The notes: generated from the letters alone by a model not told the origin. A DNA stretch of 64,000 nucleotides from Carboxydocella thermautotrophica (GCA_003054495.1 CP028514.1:298501-362500); one strand, 5' to 3'. Counted from the stretch's first letter, positions 7,839 through 16,521 are shown. Translations and numbers: made by a program.

Positions 7839-9573
7839 GGCCATTGCCCGGGGAGCTTATGAAGCCGGGGTTGTGGTAGCTGCCGGTTATCCGGGCACAC
7901 CCAGTACAGAGATTCTGGAAAACATGACCAAATACCCGAACATCAAGGCCCAGTGGTCTCCCAATGAGAAGGTGGCCCTGGAAGTGGGGGCAGGGGCGGC
8001 TATTGCCGGGGCCCGCACGATTGTGACCATGAAACACGTTGGGGTTAATGTGGCTGCTGACCCCTTGCTGACTCTGGCTTATACCGGTGTTAATGGTGGC
8101 TTTTTGCTGGTAGCTGCTGACGACCCGGGGATGCACAGCTCCCAGAATGAGCAGGATTCCCGCTATTACGGGCGTCTGGCTAAAATTCCGGTATTAGAAC
8201 CGGCAGACAGCCAGGAATGCAAGGATTTTGTCCTGCTGGGACTGGCTCTCTCCGAACAATTTGATACCCCGGTTATGCTCAGAACTCATACCCGTATTGC
8301 CCATAGCCAGACGCTGGTAGAGCTGGGAGAACCCCTGGTTATGGAAGTAAAACCCTACCAGAAAAACCCGCAGAAATATGTGATGATTCCTGCTTACGGA
8401 CGGCAGCGCCATCTGGTAGTGGAAGAAAGAATGCGCCAGTTGGCTGCCTGGGCGGAAACGGCGGAGATTAACCGCCTGGAGTGGGGAGACCGGGATATGG
8501 GTATTATCACTTCCGGTATTTGTTATCAGTATGTTCGGGAAGCTTTTCCGCGGGCAACAGTGTTGAAACTGGGACTGACCAATCCCCTGCCGGTAGAAAA
8601 AATAAAGGAACTGGCCGCTGGGGTGGAACAGGTCTTCGTTGTGGAGGAACTGGATGGTTTGATTGAAGAACAGGTCAAGGCCATGGGGATTATGGTGCAG
8701 GGCAAAAAGCTCTTCCCGCCGGTGGGGGAATTGAGCGCAACCCTGGTGCGGCGGCAAATCCTGCTGGCTTGTGGGCGGCAGGAGGAGGCAGAATATTTGC
8801 CCCGGCAACCGCAAGACCAGGAAGTGTCCAATCGGCCACCGGTATTGTGTCCTGGTTGCCCGCACCGTGCTACCTTTTTCATGCTGCGGGAATTGAAGCT
8901 GCGGGTGGCCGGGGATATCGGCTGCTACACCCTGGGAGTATTGCCGCCTCTCAATGCCATAGATACCTGTATCTGTATGGGTGCCAGTATCGGCGCGGCC
9001 CTGGGGATGGAAAAGGCCAATCCGGAAGAATTTAAAGGGCGGACGGTAGCGGTGATCGGGGATTCCACCTTCCTGCATTCCGGTATTACCGGTTTGCTGG
9101 ACCTGGTTTATAATGGCGGAACCGGCACGGTGCTGATTCTGGATAACCGGACGACAGCCATGACGGGACACCAGCCTCACCCTGGCACTGGCCAGCGGCT
9201 GAGCGGGGAAGCGGCTCCCCAGGTGGACCTGGCGGCGATTGCCCGGGCCTGTGGGGTTAAAAGAATAGCTGAAGTGGATCCCTTTGAACTGAAAGCATTC
9301 CGGCAAATCCTGAAGGAAGAACTGGCTGCTGCTGAGCCTTCAGTAATAATCGTACGGCGCCCCTGTGCCCTGATCGTCAAGGAGAAAAACCCGCCTCTGG
9401 TTATTGACCCGGAAAAATGCCTTAACTGTGGGCGCTGTATCTCCCTGGGTTGTCCCGCCATTAGCAAGGGAGAGGACAAGCCGGTGATCGATCAGGCTTT
9501 ATGTAATGGCTGTGACCTCTGTGCCCGGGTATGTCCGGTGGAGGCCATCAGCAGCAAGGGGGGCGAGGCATAA
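7813..9573 (+). CDS. iorA: Indolepyruvate:ferredoxin oxidoreductase, alpha subunit
   Basis: 586 residues from the ATG at 7813, preceded by AGGGGAGAAAG. The order is an N-terminal pyruvate-oxidoreductase-like domain (GYPGTPSTEIL), a central region, a thiamine-diphosphate-binding domain (PGCPHR, GDIGCY, GDSTFLHSGI), and a C-terminal pair of [4Fe-4S] motifs starting CLNCGRCISLGCP and CNGCDLCARVCP. With IorB it decarboxylates aryl-2-oxo acids to aryl-CoA and reduces ferredoxin; it is oxygen-sensitive and typical of anaerobes. The stop codon overlaps the iorB start (TAATG). Confidence 0.93.
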   Translation: MKELLTGNEAIARGAYEAGVVVAAGYPGTPSTEILENMTKYPNIKAQWSPNEKVALEVGAGAAIAGARTIVTMKHVGVNVAADPLLTLAYTGVNGGFLLVAADDPGMHSSQNEQDSRYYGRLAKIPVLEPADSQECKDFVLLGLALSEQFDTPVMLRTHTRIAHSQTLVELGEPLVMEVKPYQKNPQKYVMIPAYGRQRHLVVEERMRQLAAWAETAEINRLEWGDRDMGIITSGICYQYVREAFPRATVLKLGLTNPLPVEKIKELAAGVEQVFVVEELDGLIEEQVKAMGIMVQGKKLFPPVGELSATLVRRQILLACGRQEEAEYLPRQPQDQEVSNRPPVLCPGCPHRATFFMLRELKLRVAGDIGCYTLGVLPPLNAIDTCICMGASIGAALGMEKANPEEFKGRTVAVIGDSTFLHSGITGLLDLVYNGGTGTVLILDNRTTAMTGHQPHPGTGQRLSGEAAPQVDLAAIARACGVKRIAEVDPFELKAFRQILKEELAAAEPSVIIVRRPCALIVKEKNPPLVIDPEKCLNCGRCISLGCPAISKGEDKPVIDQALCNGCDLCARVCPVEAISSKGGEA

Positions 9574-10154
9574 TGGCAGATATACTGAATATATTGCTGG
9601 TAGGAGTAGGTGGTCAGGGAACCATTCTAGCAGCCAAAGTTCTGGCAGCGGCGGCCCTGGCCCAGGGGCTGGATGTAAAGATGTCGGAAATCCACGGCAT
9701 GGCTCAGCGGGGGGGAAGTGTGATCACTCATGTTCGGGTAGGGGAAAAAGTTTTTTCACCCCTGGTGGAAAGCGGGGAAGCCGATATCATTGTAGCCTTT
9801 GAGGAACTGGAAGCCCTGCGCTATGCTCATTATTTGCGGCCCGGTGGAATAATCATTGTCAATCAACGGCAAATTCCCCCGCTACCGGTGGTAATCGGGG
9901 CGGCCCCGTATCCGCAAGAAGTTACCGGGAAACTGGCAGCCTATGGGCAGGTGCAGGTAATAGCGGCCGAGGAACTGGCCGGCCAGGCGGGTAACCCCCG
10001 GGGTGCCAACCTGGTTTTGCTGGGGGCCCTGGCAGCCCGGTTGCCCTGGGCTCTGGCTGACTGGGAAGCAGCCATTCAAGCGAGAGTTCCAGCCCGTTTC
10101 CTGGAAAGCAATTTAACAGCCTTTCAACTGGGTTTCGCGAAAAATGTCGATTAA
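9573..10154 (+). CDS. iorB: Indolepyruvate:ferredoxin oxidoreductase, beta subunit
   Basis: 193 residues, matching the usual IorB length, with the gamma-type oxidoreductase motif GVGGQGTILAAKVLA at the N-terminus. The ATG overlaps the iorA stop and follows a strong AAGGGGGG site. It supplies the second subunit of the 2-oxo acid oxidoreductase. It is the last gene of the cluster that starts with the Lrp-type regulator; a terminator lies 84 bp downstream. Confidence 0.92.
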   Translation: MADILNILLVGVGGQGTILAAKVLAAAALAQGLDVKMSEIHGMAQRGGSVITHVRVGEKVFSPLVESGEADIIVAFEELEALRYAHYLRPGGIIIVNQRQIPPLPVVIGAAPYPQEVTGKLAAYGQVQVIAAEELAGQAGNPRGANLVLLGALAARLPWALADWEAAIQARVPARFLESNLTAFQLGFAKNVD

Positions 10155-10168
10155 TGTCGAAAAAGGAC

Positions 10169-10197
10169 TTGGCAAATTCAAAAAGTTTTGCTATTAT
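10169..10197 (+). promoter_or_regulatory. Sigma-A-type promoter upstream of the ywiB-argS pair
   Basis: TTGGCA (10169-10174), 17-base spacer, TATTAT (10192-10197). A terminator hairpin lies between this promoter and the next gene, so the leader could be attenuated. Confidence 0.55.
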
Positions 10198-10237
10198 GTT
10201 AGTGGTTATGCATAACATCTTTTCAGTCCCCCTTGAA

Positions 10238-10276
10238 ACCGGGTATCATAAACAATGATACCTGGTATTTTTTTTA
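10238..10276 (+). terminator. Intrinsic terminator/attenuator in the ywiB-argS leader
   Basis: A 12-bp stem with one G-T pair (10238-10249 with 10255-10266), 5-nt loop, then eight T residues. It may end the iorB transcript, or act as an attenuator for argS because a good promoter sits upstream of it. Confidence 0.8.
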
Positions 10277-10296
10277 GCTCGGGTGAGGTGATCAGG

Positions 10297-10713
10297 GTGT
10301 TAACGGTGAAAATTCAGCTGCGCAGTTATCAGCAGGAAAAAGGGGGAGAATATAGCGGGGGAGAGTGGGAAACCACTGGCTATTATCTGAGGGAAAACAA
10401 CCAGTATCGCCTGTTCTATCAGGAACCGGCGGAAACAGGGCTGGATACCCGGACGGAAATCACGGTGGATGGGGAGGAATTGACAGTTCGCCGCCGGGGA
10501 GCTGTGGAAATGGAACAGAGCTTTTGCCGGGGGGGACATTGCCGGGGGAATTATCGCACTCCCTACGGACAGTTGGCCCTGGAAACCAGAACGATTCAGA
10601 CAGAGGTAAACTTGACAGAGACCGGTGGAAATATTAAGCTAAAGTATGAACTTTTTTTGGCAGGAGAATACATAGGCATCCACTGGTTGGAAATAAATTT
10701 CCAGGCAGAATGA
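10297..10713 (+). CDS. DUF1934 beta-barrel protein (YwiB-like)
   Basis: 138 residues from a GTG start, chosen because GAGGTGA lies 5 bases upstream and an earlier ATG falls inside the terminator stem. The sequence is rich in alternating strands, as in the calycin-like YwiB family (DUF1934). Function is unknown. In B. subtilis ywiB is also adjacent to argS, which supports the family call. Confidence 0.75.
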   Translation: MLTVKIQLRSYQQEKGGEYSGGEWETTGYYLRENNQYRLFYQEPAETGLDTRTEITVDGEELTVRRRGAVEMEQSFCRGGHCRGNYRTPYGQLALETRTIQTEVNLTETGGNIKLKYELFLAGEYIGIHWLEINFQAE

Positions 10714-10733
10714 GTGGGTAGGAGGAACAGTGT

Positions 10734-12422
10734 ATGGATAATTTGATTGCCAGCTTGCGCCAACAGTTGAATGAAGCCATCCTTTATGCGGTGGAAGAGA
10801 GCCGTGAGCGGGGAGAGCTGACCCTTGAAAGTATACCCGAATTTGTGCTGGAGATACCGCGGGAAAAAGCTCACGGTGATTTTGCTACTAATATCGCTAT
10901 GTTACTAACCCGTCAGGCCAGAAAAGCGCCCCGGCAGATTGCCGAAACCTTGCTGCCTTACCTGCAAGCAAAACTGGGGGAGACAGTTACTGCTATTGAA
11001 GTAGCGGGACCGGGTTTTATCAATTTCCGCTTAAATCCTCGCTGGCTGCAACAGGTGGTACCTCTAGTGCTGAACAAAGGGGCAGATTACGGGCGCACTC
11101 AGGTCGGTGGTGGCAAAAAGGTTCAGGTGGAGTTTGTTTCCGCTAACCCTACCGGTTTGTTGCATATGGGCAATGCCCGGGGGGCGGCTTTAGGAGATAC
11201 CATTGCGGCTTTACTGGATTTTTCCGGTCATACTGTGACCCGGGAGTTTTATATCAATGATGCCGGTAACCAGATCGAAAACTTCGGCAAATCCCTGGAA
11301 GCCCGTTATTTGCAATTACTGGGCCAGGATGTAGAATTTCCGGAAGAGGGCTACCATGGTCGGGATATTATCGAGACTATGCAGAAACTGATCGATCAGG
11401 AAGGGGACAAATGGCTGACAGTTGCTCCTGCTGAGCGCCGGGCTTATTTTATCCAGTTTGGCCTCAAGGAAAAACTGGGGGCGATCAAAACTGTCCTGGA
11501 GCGCTTTGGCGTTCACTATGATGTCTGGTTCAGTGAGCAATCCCTTCATGACTCCGGGGCGGTGACCAATGTCATCGAGGAACTGCGGCAGAAAGGCTAT
11601 ATTTACGAAGAAGACGGGGCTCTCTGGTTTAAAGCAACCGCTTTCGGAGATGACAAGGACGAAGTAGTGGTTCGCAAAAATGGAGTACCTACCTACTTCG
11701 CGGCCGATATCGCTTACCATAAGAACAAGTTTGACCGCGGGTTTGAACGGGTAATCAATATCTGGGGGGCTGATCACCACGGCCATGTAGCCCGGATGAA
11801 AGGGGCTATGGCGGCTTTAGGTTATGATCCGGACAAGCTGGATGTGGTGATCATGCAGCTGGTGCGCCTTTTCAAAGGCGGCGAAATTGTCCGCATGTCC
11901 AAGCGTTCCGGGGAGTTTGTAACCCTGGAGGATTTGATTGAAGAGGTAGGGGTAGATGCCGCCCGTTACTTCTTCATCATGCGCAGTGCGGATAGCCACC
12001 TGGATTTCGACCTGGACCTGGCCAGGACTCAATCCAGTGAAAACCCGGTCTATTATGTCCAGTATGCCCATGCCCGTATCTGCAGTATTCTGCGCCAGGT
12101 CGAGGAGAAGGGGCTGAGCTTGCCGGCAGTGGAAAAAGCGGATTTTGCCTGCCTGCAGCAACCGGAAGAGCAGGATCTGCTCAAAAAACTGGCGGAACTG
12201 CCGGATGAGATTGCTTATGCGGCTATTAACCTGGAACCCCACCGGATTGCCCGTTATGCCCACGAGCTGGCAGCGGCTTTCCACAGTTTCTACAATCATT
12301 GCCGGGTGATCGGGGAGGAAGAGAAAATCTATCAGGCCCGGGTCTTACTGGTGAAGGCTACTCAGATCGCTCTGGCCAATACTTTGCGGCTGCTGGGAGT
12401 AACTGCTCCGGAACGGATGTAA
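10734..12422 (+). CDS. argS: Arginyl-tRNA synthetase
   Basis: 562 residues, a class I synthetase. The HIGH-type motif is NPTGLLHMGNARG and the KMSKS-type motif is VRMSKRSGE; the N-terminal Arg-tRNA recognition domain and C-terminal DALR anticodon-binding domain are both present. It charges tRNA-Arg in the cytoplasm. The ATG follows AGGAGGA. It is 20 bp downstream of the DUF1934 gene and probably co-transcribed with it. Confidence 0.96.
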   Translation: MDNLIASLRQQLNEAILYAVEESRERGELTLESIPEFVLEIPREKAHGDFATNIAMLLTRQARKAPRQIAETLLPYLQAKLGETVTAIEVAGPGFINFRLNPRWLQQVVPLVLNKGADYGRTQVGGGKKVQVEFVSANPTGLLHMGNARGAALGDTIAALLDFSGHTVTREFYINDAGNQIENFGKSLEARYLQLLGQDVEFPEEGYHGRDIIETMQKLIDQEGDKWLTVAPAERRAYFIQFGLKEKLGAIKTVLERFGVHYDVWFSEQSLHDSGAVTNVIEELRQKGYIYEEDGALWFKATAFGDDKDEVVVRKNGVPTYFAADIAYHKNKFDRGFERVINIWGADHHGHVARMKGAMAALGYDPDKLDVVIMQLVRLFKGGEIVRMSKRSGEFVTLEDLIEEVGVDAARYFFIMRSADSHLDFDLDLARTQSSENPVYYVQYAHARICSILRQVEEKGLSLPAVEKADFACLQQPEEQDLLKKLAELPDEIAYAAINLEPHRIARYAHELAAAFHSFYNHCRVIGEEEKIYQARVLLVKATQIALANTLRLLGVTAPERM

Positions 12423-12429
12423 AAAGCAC

Positions 12430-12458
12430 TTGTCAAAGGTCTGACCTTTCCGTATAAT
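12430..12458 (+). promoter_or_regulatory. Promoter with a palindrome in the spacer
   Basis: TTGTCA (12430-12435), 17-base spacer, TATAAT (12453-12458). The spacer holds a perfect inverted repeat, AAAGGT-ctg-ACCTTT (12435-12449), well placed for a repressor. It drives the small XapX gene; the cognate regulator is unknown. Confidence 0.65.
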
Positions 12459-12527
12459 AAGAATTGCCTTCTGTTAAAGGAGGCGGTTGGGTGTGAGGGG
12501 CTGAAACGGCGGAAAGGAGGATGACCG

Positions 12528-12683
12528 ATGAAAGAACTGCTGATGGCCACTTTGTCCGGCGCCATCGTAGGCCTGGTTTTTGGTTTCATGAAACTGCCCA
12601 TTCCAGCTCCCGCTAGTTTGACGGGGATTATGGGCATAGTCGGCATCTTTCTGGGCTATATTGTTTCGCAAAACTTGCGCTGA
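12528..12683 (+). CDS. XapX-domain small membrane protein
   Basis: A 51-residue protein with two hydrophobic stretches separated by KLPIPAPASLTG, which matches the XapX domain (DUF1427, TIGR03510) pattern. AAAGGAGG lies 7 bases before the ATG. XapX proteins are tiny inner-membrane proteins of unknown function. It has its own promoter and no coding neighbours within 100 bp. Confidence 0.7.
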   Translation: MKELLMATLSGAIVGLVFGFMKLPIPAPASLTGIMGIVGIFLGYIVSQNLR

Positions 12684-12731
12684 CCTGCTGGTTGGCGCTT
12701 TTGTTTTTTTGGTGAGAGCAGCAGGAAATCG

Positions 12732-12764
12732 TTGACAAACGGCGAATATTGTATCAAACAATAT
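12732..12764 (+). promoter_or_regulatory. TTGACA box and 7-bp palindrome upstream of rpoE
   Basis: A consensus -35 TTGACA (12732-12737) is followed by the perfect inverted repeat ATATTGT-atcaa-ACAATAT (12746-12752 with 12758-12764). No -10 at 17-18 bp is clean, so the palindrome may replace or cover it; likely a regulated promoter region. Confidence 0.4.
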
Positions 12765-12793
12765 CCCCGAAAGCGGGAGAGGAGTTGGGAGCA

Positions 12794-13060
12794 GTGGCAA
12801 AATACTCCTATGCCGAATTGGCTTATCGCATCCTCAGGGAGGCACAAAGACCCTTACCGGTACGGCAATTGCTGGAACAGGTAGTGGCTGAACAGCAAAA
12901 AAATGAAGGCCAGCTCAAGGGCAGTTTGCCCCAGCTGATGGCTAGTGCCTATACGGAAATCAACCTGGACCAGAGATTTGTTCACCTGGGTGAAGGGCTG
13001 TGGAGCATACGGGAACTGGTAGGTACCAGGACCACCCCTGATGACAGCTGGGATATCTAA
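12794..13060 (+). CDS. rpoE: RNA polymerase delta subunit, short form
   Basis: 88 residues from a GTG start (AGGAG 9 bases upstream). It consists of the HARE-HTH domain that is the N-terminal half of RpoE delta; the long acidic C-terminal tail of B. subtilis RpoE (173 residues) is absent. Delta stimulates RNA polymerase recycling, and in Bacillus the tail is needed for displacing nucleic acid. The gene is next to pyrG as in B. subtilis, which supports the identity despite its small size. Confidence 0.75.
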   Translation: MAKYSYAELAYRILREAQRPLPVRQLLEQVVAEQQKNEGQLKGSLPQLMASAYTEINLDQRFVHLGEGLWSIRELVGTRTTPDDSWDI

Positions 13061-13061
13061 C

Positions 13062-13091
13062 TTGACAATTATCGACGCCACAAGCTAAAAT
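13062..13091 (+). promoter_or_regulatory. pyrG promoter
   Basis: TTGACA (13062-13067), 18-base spacer, TAAAAT (13086-13091), starting right after the rpoE stop codon and upstream of a terminator hairpin that precedes pyrG. Confidence 0.7.
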
Positions 13092-13109
13092 AGTACAGTA
13101 TGGAAAAAA

Positions 13110-13147
13110 AACAAATCAGCTGGTACACGGCTGATTTGTTCTTTTTG
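13110..13147 (+). terminator. Terminator hairpin in the pyrG leader (candidate attenuator)
   Basis: AACAAATCAGC (13110-13120) pairs with GCTGATTTGTT (13130-13140) across a 9-nt loop, followed by CTTTTTG. It lies between a strong promoter and the pyrG ribosome-binding site. In B. subtilis the pyrG leader terminator is bypassed when CTP is low; here the start region lacks the GGGC initiation sequence of that mechanism. Confidence 0.8.
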
Positions 13148-13165
13148 TGAGGGGGCAAAATTATA

Positions 13166-14761
13166 ATGACCAAGTACATCTTTGTGACGGGCGGAGTAGT
13201 TTCATCACTGGGAAAAGGGATCACTGCGGCCTCTTTAGGTCGGCTCCTGAAAAGCAGAGGCCTGAAGGTGGCTATCCAGAAGTTTGATCCCTACATCAAC
13301 GTGGATCCCGGCACCATGAGCCCCTACCAGCACGGTGAAGTCTTTGTTACCGATGACGGAGCGGAGACAGACCTGGACCTGGGGCATTATGAGCGCTTTG
13401 TCGACATCAGTGTTACCAAAAACTCCAATGTGACCACCGGCAAAATCTACTGGTCGGTAATCAGCAAGGAACGGAAAGGGGACTATCTGGGCGGAACAGT
13501 ACAGGTTATTCCCCATATCACCAATGAAATCAAGGACCGGATTTACCGGGTAGCCAGGGAGTCCAATCCTGATGTAGTGATTACAGAAATCGGTGGTACT
13601 GTCGGTGACATCGAGTCCCTGCCTTTTCTAGAGGCCATCCGGCAGATTAAAGGGGATATCGGTAAGGAAAATGTCCTTTACATTCATGTTACCCTTGTAC
13701 CTTATATTAAAGCTGCTGGTGAGCTGAAAACCAAGCCCACCCAGCACAGTGTCAAGGAGCTGCGCAGTATCGGGATAAAGCCGGATGTTATCGTTTGCCG
13801 GACCGAACGGCCTTTGTCCCGGGAGATGGAAGAAAAACTGGCCCTGTTCTGTGACATCGATCCTGAAGCAGTGATTCAGGCAGTAGATGCTTCGTCCATA
13901 TATGAAGTGCCGCTGATGCTGAAAAAAGAGGGCCTGGATGATATCGTGATCGAAAAACTGGGCTTAACCTGCGGGGAAGCGGATTTGCGGGAATGGGAAG
14001 AAATCGTGGAAAAGGTCAAGAATCCCCGCGCCTTTGTCAATATCGCTGTCGTCGGTAAATATGTGGAGCTGCCGGATGCCTACATGAGTGTGGCTGAGGC
14101 CCTGCGCCATGGCGGTATTTATCACGAAGCTGCTGTTAATATCCTCTGGGTCAGTGCCGAGGAAATGGAACGCCGGGATCCGGCCGAGTTGCTGGCTGAA
14201 GCTGATGGTATCCTGGTACCCGGTGGCTTTGGGGATCGGGGAATTGAAGGCAAAATCCGGGCCATCAATTATGCCCGGGAGAAAGGGATTCCTTTCCTTG
14301 GTATTTGTCTGGGTATGCAATGCGCTGTGATCGAGTTTGCCCGTAATGTAGCCGGATTGAAGGGAGCTAACAGTTCCGAGTTTGGTGACACTCCCTATCC
14401 TGTTATCGACCTGCTGCCGGAACAGAAGGATATCGAGGAAATGGGAGGAACCATGCGATTGGGCATCTATCCCTGCAAGCTCGCCAGTGACAGCAGGGCT
14501 TATACGGCCTACGGGGAAGAGCTGATTTATGAACGCCATCGCCATCGTTTTGAATTCAATAACGAGTTCAGGGAACAGCTAACTGAGCTGGGCCTGGTGA
14601 TTTCCGGTACCAGTCCGGATGGGCGGCTGGTAGAAATTGTGGAATTGCCGGATCACCCCTGGTTTGTGGCTACCCAGTTCCACCCTGAATTCAAGTCCCG
14701 GCCTAACCGGCCCCATCCCCTGTTCCGGGATTTTGTCGGTGCAGCTCTGAATAGGGCATAA
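13166..14761 (+). CDS. pyrG: CTP synthase
   Basis: 531 residues. The N-terminal amidoligase domain starts [17 protein letters not shown]; the C-terminal class I glutamine amidotransferase domain has the catalytic cysteine in FLGICLGMQ and the His-Glu pair in QFHPEFKS. It converts UTP, ATP and glutamine to CTP. GTGAGGGGG lies about 10 bases before the ATG. Its leader holds a promoter followed by a terminator, suggesting control by premature termination. Confidence 0.97.
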   Translation: MTKYIFVTGGVVSSLGKGITAASLGRLLKSRGLKVAIQKFDPYINVDPGTMSPYQHGEVFVTDDGAETDLDLGHYERFVDISVTKNSNVTTGKIYWSVISKERKGDYLGGTVQVIPHITNEIKDRIYRVARESNPDVVITEIGGTVGDIESLPFLEAIRQIKGDIGKENVLYIHVTLVPYIKAAGELKTKPTQHSVKELRSIGIKPDVIVCRTERPLSREMEEKLALFCDIDPEAVIQAVDASSIYEVPLMLKKEGLDDIVIEKLGLTCGEADLREWEEIVEKVKNPRAFVNIAVVGKYVELPDAYMSVAEALRHGGIYHEAAVNILWVSAEEMERRDPAELLAEADGILVPGGFGDRGIEGKIRAINYAREKGIPFLGICLGMQCAVIEFARNVAGLKGANSSEFGDTPYPVIDLLPEQKDIEEMGGTMRLGIYPCKLASDSRAYTAYGEELIYERHRHRFEFNNEFREQLTELGLVISGTSPDGRLVEIVELPDHPWFVATQFHPEFKSRPNRPHPLFRDFVGAALNRA

Positions 14762-14807
14762 GCCAGCAAAGCCCGCCATAAGCTGTAAGGAGAAGGGTGG
14801 GAACAGC

Positions 14808-15758
14808 ATGAAAAAAAGGCTCATAGTCCTTGTGTTGCTCGCTGTGATCGTAATCCCGGTACTGCTGGCCATTAAACAAAATGGTTTGGGAGGAGAAGGA
14901 AAGAAAAAGGCTGCACTCCCTAAAGGCGGGGATAAAATCGGAATTATATATGTCGAAGGGCCCATTGTAGGCGGTCGCTCAGAGGATGGAATCTTTGGCC
15001 AGGCGGTAGCTGCTGGTGATGATTTGATGGAGCAACTAAGGGAGGCCCGGGAAGATGATAGCATCAAGGCGGTAATCCTGCGCATAAACAGCCCGGGCGG
15101 CAGTGCAGCTGCTTCCCAGGAGGTAGGCGAAGAAATCGACCGCCTGCGGGAAGCCGGTAAGGTGATAGTCACTTCCATGGGGGATGTGGCGGCATCTGGC
15201 GGTTACTGGCTGGCTGCCAAAACCGATTATATTGTGGCTAATCCCGCTACAATGACCGGCAGTATCGGTGTGATTATGCGGTTTCAGGAACTAAAAGGCC
15301 TGTATGACAAGCTGGGCATTACCGATAATACCATCAAATCCGGGCCGTTGAAGGATATTGGCAGTGAAGCCCGGCCTATGACTCCGGAGGAAAAGGCTTT
15401 GCTGCAGGGCATGGTCAATGACATCTATGAACAGTTTGTGGATGTAGTGGCTGAAGGGCGCAAATTGCCCCGGGAAAAGGTCAAGGCCCTGGCTGATGGC
15501 CGGATTTTCACCGGCCGCCAGGCCAAAGAGGCCGGGCTGGTAGATGAACTGGGCAACTTCTATACCGCAGTGGAAAAAACCAGGGAGTTGGCCCATCTGG
15601 ATGAAGAAGCAGAACTGGTAGAACTGGGTAAACCTTCCCCCTGGCGCAAGATCTTCGGCAGCACTGAAACTGTCGGACTGAGCGGGCCTTTGCGCCTGTC
15701 TCCTGCGGAAGAAGTCGCTCTTAAGAAGCTGTTGAGTGGAATCAAAGGGGGAGAATAG
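14808..15758 (+). CDS. sppA: Signal peptide peptidase SppA (serine protease, short form)
   Basis: 316 residues with an N-terminal membrane anchor (about 4-22) and a ClpP-like protease domain. The catalytic serine is in GDVAASGGYW and the general-base lysine in SGPLKDIGS, as in B. subtilis SppA. It cleaves remnant signal peptides in the membrane. It is followed after one base by the Yip1-family membrane gene, so the two form an operon. Confidence 0.92.
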   Translation: MKKRLIVLVLLAVIVIPVLLAIKQNGLGGEGKKKAALPKGGDKIGIIYVEGPIVGGRSEDGIFGQAVAAGDDLMEQLREAREDDSIKAVILRINSPGGSAAASQEVGEEIDRLREAGKVIVTSMGDVAASGGYWLAAKTDYIVANPATMTGSIGVIMRFQELKGLYDKLGITDNTIKSGPLKDIGSEARPMTPEEKALLQGMVNDIYEQFVDVVAEGRKLPREKVKALADGRIFTGRQAKEAGLVDELGNFYTAVEKTRELAHLDEEAELVELGKPSPWRKIFGSTETVGLSGPLRLSPAEEVALKKLLSGIKGGE

Positions 15759-15759
15759 C

Positions 15760-16404
15760 GTGGGTTTTCTGGATTTAATTTATGGTGTATTTGTGCAGCC
15801 CCGGCGTCTTTTTCGCTCTCTGGCGGAACAGCCCCGGCCGGGTGCGGCATTTCTGGCTGTAATCATAGTTGCGGTCCTGAATCTGGTTACTCAGGTTTAT
15901 GTGGTTTTACCGGGGGAATTGAATAATGTTCCTCAAGGGGCAGAGGAGCTGGCCCTCGTTCAGGAGTTTTTTCGCCTGCCTTCCATGCAGATTTTGATGA
16001 TCATTGCAGGGGCGTTGTTTTCCCTGGTCTGGTTAGTAATGCAAGCGGGGTATTTTCAGGTACTGGCGGAGATGTTAGGGGGAATACCCCGCTCTGCTCT
16101 GGCGCTGTTTTCAGCACTTGCATTGGCCCAAACGGTGCAAGTAGTAATGATCCCCCTGCAGGCGCTGGTGGCAATAGGGGTGCTCAATCAATTGTTACTG
16201 GGGTTAGGAGCACTGATTGTATATATTTACAGTTCCCTGATCCTTCCCTACTGGGCTATGCGGGAAATCAGCGAACTCAGCAGTGGTCGCACCTTGTTGG
16301 TTGTATTTTCGCCTCTGTTGATTTTCCTGGCGTTCCTGATTTTAATCGGGGCAGGTATTGGGATAGCTGTTCAGCATTTTGGCGATTTTTTCAATTCTCT
16401 ATGA
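15760..16404 (+). CDS. Yip1-domain integral membrane protein
   Basis: 214 residues from a GTG one base after the sppA stop, preceded by GGGGGAG. The N-terminal GFLDLIYGVFVQPRRLFRSL region and five predicted membrane segments match the bacterial Yip1/DUF1282-type family. Function is unknown. Coupling to sppA suggests a membrane-related role. Confidence 0.75.
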   Translation: MGFLDLIYGVFVQPRRLFRSLAEQPRPGAAFLAVIIVAVLNLVTQVYVVLPGELNNVPQGAEELALVQEFFRLPSMQILMIIAGALFSLVWLVMQAGYFQVLAEMLGGIPRSALALFSALALAQTVQVVMIPLQALVAIGVLNQLLLGLGALIVYIYSSLILPYWAMREISELSSGRTLLVVFSPLLIFLAFLILIGAGIGIAVQHFGDFFNSL

Positions 16405-16419
16405 AAAAGACTTTACCTC

Positions 16420-16447
16420 AACCGCAGTGCGAACTGCGGTTTTTGTT
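16420..16447 (+). terminator. Intrinsic terminator after the sppA operon
   Basis: AACCGCAGT-gcga-ACTGCGGTT stem (16420-16441) followed by a T run interrupted by one G. Confidence 0.85.
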
Positions 16448-16492
16448 TGTCCAGCATAATATATGATTGTTTATAAAATTCCTGCCTTTTTG

Positions 16493-16521
16493 GCAGGAAA
16501 AGTTGTTTTTGTGCAGAATAT
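16493..16521 (+). promoter_or_regulatory. Sigma-H promoter of spo0F
   Basis: GCAGGAAAA (16493-16501), 11-base spacer, GCAGAATAT (16513-16521). Both halves fit the sigma-H consensus RNAGGAWWW-N11-12-RNNGAATWW at every position. B. subtilis spo0F is also transcribed by sigma-H. The -35 half overlaps the right arm of a hairpin (TTCCTGCC-ttttt-GGCAGGAA, 16479-16499). Confidence 0.75.

Noticed and set aside
8194-9306. 370-codon open frame on the minus strand
   Set aside because: It lies wholly inside iorA, has no ribosome-binding site or recognisable domain, and its codons mirror the real gene. Many similar antisense frames in this GC-balanced genome were left out.
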